Source: an uncultured Veillonella sp. (GTDB taxonomy: Bacteria > Bacillota > Negativicutes > Veillonellales > Veillonellaceae). Taken from it: a stretch of DNA of 6,846 nucleotides. Positions within the stretch are counted from its first letter, which is position 1. Every line of letters begins with the position of its first letter. Positions 5,328 through 6,846 of the stretch are shown here, one piece after another. The stretch covers positions 1-6,846 of the forward strand of contig URPT01000090.1 of the NCBI GenBank assembly GCA_900549845.1, read 5' to 3'. A program made the position numbers and the translations under genes. Below the pieces are notes generated by a model. It was not told the DNA's origin. It was given only the letters and a program-made list of their open reading frames with translations, and searched no databases.

Positions 5328-6578
5328 ATGGATAAGGCTAAAGAGGCCTTATGGACAAGATCCTTTGTCCTTGATACTTTGATTAATTTCTTAGTATTTT
5401 TGATTTATTATTTATTAATCGTAATTATTGCGGTAGTAGCAAAGGATAATCTTCATGCTACAGCAAGTCAAGCTGGCTTGGCCGTTGGTATTTATATTAT
5501 TGGTACCGTTGTTGCTCGTTTGTTAGCAGGACGTTTTATCAGCATCTTAGGCTGTCGTAAGATGTTGTACCTTGGTTTGTTAATTTATTTGGTTTCAACA
5601 GCCATGTACTTCTATACACCTAATTTATTGATGCTCGATAGTGTTCGTTTCTTAAATGGTTTTGCATACGGTATTACCTCGACTGCTACAAGTACAATCG
5701 TAGCGGCTATTATTCCTATGTCACGTCGTGGTGAAGGGATTAACTACTATGGTTTATCTACATCTCTTGCCGCTGCGGTAGGTCCGTTCTTAGGGATTTT
5801 AATGCTACATAGCCTTGGCTATGACTTTATCATTGCCTTCTGTGTTGCTCTTATCATCCTTTGTGGTATTGGTTCCGTTATCATGAAATTTGATGAACCT
5901 AAGCTCGATATTGATTCTGAAGAACATAAAGGCATTAAAATCTCTGACTATATCGAACCACGTATGAATTCTATTAGTCTTGTTTCTATACTAGTAGGTT
6001 TTGCATATTCTGGTGTTATCGGTTTTATGGCAGCCTATACAAAAGATTTAAACCTTATCTTAGCAGGTACATTCTTCTTCGTTGTATATGCTGTAGTTAT
6101 TACGATAACAAGACCATTACTTGGTATTGTATTTGATATGAAAGGGGAAAACTTCGTTCTTTACCCTTGCTTCATATCCTTAGCCCTTGGTATTTTCTTA
6201 TTATCCATCGCTCACTCTACATGGCTTATTCTCTTATCTGCTGTGTTTGTTGGCCTTGGTTACGGTACATTTATGTCAAACGGTCAAGCCGTAACTGTTA
6301 AAATTGTGCCGGTTCACCGTATTGGTGTTGCCACATCCACATACTTTATTGCCTTAGATATGGGGTTAGGTTTTGGTCCATACATCTTAGGTGCTATTAA
6401 AGAGGTGGTAGGCTATACAAGCATGTTCCATGTTACTGTTGTAGTAGCACTTCTTGCCTTCGTTGCGTACTATTTCTTATATGGTCGTTATGTAGGTACT
6501 GAAAAAGATCTTTCTTTGAAAGCTCGTGCTGAAGAAGAACAAATTAGAAATCGTAAACGCAATGGTAAACTTGCGTAG
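5328..6578 (+). CDS. Major facilitator superfamily transporter, drug:H+ antiporter-like
   Basis: The 416-residue protein has about twelve hydrophobic segments and the marks of the MFS. Motif A lies between helices 2 and 3 as GRFISILGCRK (68-78), the helix 4 RFLNGFAYG motif is at 107-115, and a motif C-like GLSTSLAAAVGPFLG (142-156) is in helix 5, which points to a proton-driven exporter. A second motif A-like copy, RPLLGIVFDMKG (262-273), opens the C-terminal half. The hydrophilic central loop is about 187-213, and the C-terminal tail (from about 388) is highly charged and cytoplasmic. The substrate cannot be read from the sequence; small-molecule or drug efflux is the best guess, with sugar or metabolite transport as alternatives. 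GGAG at 5316-5319 precedes the ATG by eight bases. It is a single-gene unit with its own promoter and terminator. Confidence 0.93.
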   Translation: MDKAKEALWTRSFVLDTLINFLVFLIYYLLIVIIAVVAKDNLHATASQAGLAVGIYIIGTVVARLLAGRFISILGCRKMLYLGLLIYLVSTAMYFYTPNLLMLDSVRFLNGFAYGITSTATSTIVAAIIPMSRRGEGINYYGLSTSLAAAVGPFLGILMLHSLGYDFIIAFCVALIILCGIGSVIMKFDEPKLDIDSEEHKGIKISDYIEPRMNSISLVSILVGFAYSGVIGFMAAYTKDLNLILAGTFFFVVYAVVITITRPLLGIVFDMKGENFVLYPCFISLALGIFLLSIAHSTWLILLSAVFVGLGYGTFMSNGQAVTVKIVPVHRIGVATSTYFIALDMGLGFGPYILGAIKEVVGYTSMFHVTVVVALLAFVAYYFLYGRYVGTEKDLSLKARAEEEQIRNRKRNGKLA

Positions 6579-6642
6579 AATATAATCTACTAATGCTAAT
6601 GAATTTAGAGTTATTATCGTTCATAGATTTCCATAACTAAAT

Positions 6643-6678
6643 AAAAGGACTATACGAATGATTTCGTATAGTCCTTTT
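6643..6678. terminator. Bidirectional intrinsic terminator
   Basis: A perfect 16-bp stem (AAAAGGACTATACGAA at 6643-6658 with its complement at 6663-6678) closes on the four-base loop TGAT. The A tract on one side and T tract on the other let it end transcripts from both strands. This suits the + strand transporter gene and a convergent - strand gene at the right edge. Confidence 0.88.
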
Positions 6679-6694
6679 GTATTATTTATGTATT

Positions 6695-6719
6695 TAGTAT
6701 TCCATCTTCTAGAATACTA
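6695..6719. repeat. Eight-base-pair hairpin between convergent genes
   Basis: TAGTATTC (6695-6702) and GAATACTA (6712-6719) are perfect inverted arms with a nine-base loop. No T tract follows on either strand, so it is not a terminator by itself. It may add structure to the 3' end of the - strand transcript. Confidence 0.35.
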
Positions 6720-6787
6720 GTTTGATACTTAAATACCGGTTAAATGGCATTTAGCAGTATAGGTATGAGTCGTTACATCGCAAGCTA

Positions 6788-6846
6788 TTATTTCTCAATA
6801 TTTACGATATTTACAATAACTTCTACGGCTTTTTTCATGTCGTCAA
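6788..6846 (-). CDS. Probable C-terminal end of a convergent gene (partial)
   Basis: Read on the - strand from the window edge, the sequence gives DDMKKAVEVIVNIVNIEK followed by TAA at 6788-6790. The heptad-like alternation of charged and hydrophobic residues looks like a final helix of a real protein, and the bidirectional terminator 110 bases further on fits a convergent gene. The frame continues beyond the window. Eighteen codons are too few to name a family, and an open stretch this short could occur by chance. Confidence 0.5.
   Translation of the reverse strand, partial: DDMKKAVEVIVNIVNIEK

Noticed and set aside
1..6846. CRISPR array, tRNA, rRNA, or a known defence or toxin-antitoxin system
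   Set aside because: No regularly spaced direct repeats, no cloverleaf-like or rRNA-like stretch, and no nuclease, toxin or antitoxin signature was seen.

Overview
The window is an AT-rich chromosomal segment from a bacterium of Firmicutes type: strong Shine-Dalgarno sites of the AGGAGG/AAAGGTGAT kind, sigma-A-like promoters and long intrinsic terminators. The close match of the flotillin to Bacillus FloA, the NfeD-floA order and the general codon style fit a Negativicutes member, most likely Veillonella. That assignment is inferred from recalled protein style; no search was run. Six complete genes lie on the + strand, and the tail of a probable seventh enters from the right on the - strand.

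Positions 1-2473 hold a compact membrane-microdomain operon: a short NfeD-family protein (40-504), the flotillin-like scaffold FloA (541-1497) and a membrane-anchored protein of unknown function with a long Ser/Thr-rich tail (1506-2255). The floA stop codon overlaps the ribosome binding site of the third gene. A hairpin-rich untranslated stretch of about 170 bases follows and ends in a very strong terminator (2425-2473). NfeD and flotillins are known partners, so the third gene is a candidate extra component of the same membrane assembly.

Positions 2474-4267 hold a protein built almost wholly from five tandem helix-turn-helix modules (2543-3274), then a ten-helix membrane protein resembling the TauE/SafE (TSUP) exporters (3329-4267). 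The exporter-like gene has a good promoter whose -35 box overlaps the stop codon of the HTH gene, so it can be expressed separately. The HTH-array protein is the most unusual object in the window.

Positions 4268-5140 hold a uracil-DNA glycosylase superfamily protein with a GTG start, resembling family 6 (hypoxanthine-DNA glycosylase type), closed by a long terminator with a cUUCGg loop. Positions 5141-6678 hold a major facilitator superfamily transporter with its own near-consensus promoter and a perfect 16-bp bidirectional terminator. The last 59 bases read as the C-terminus of a convergent gene.

No tRNA, rRNA, CRISPR array, insertion sequence or phage module was seen. Apart from the HTH array and the unknown third gene of the flotillin operon, this is ordinary chromosomal content, and I found no convincing complete new multi-gene system.
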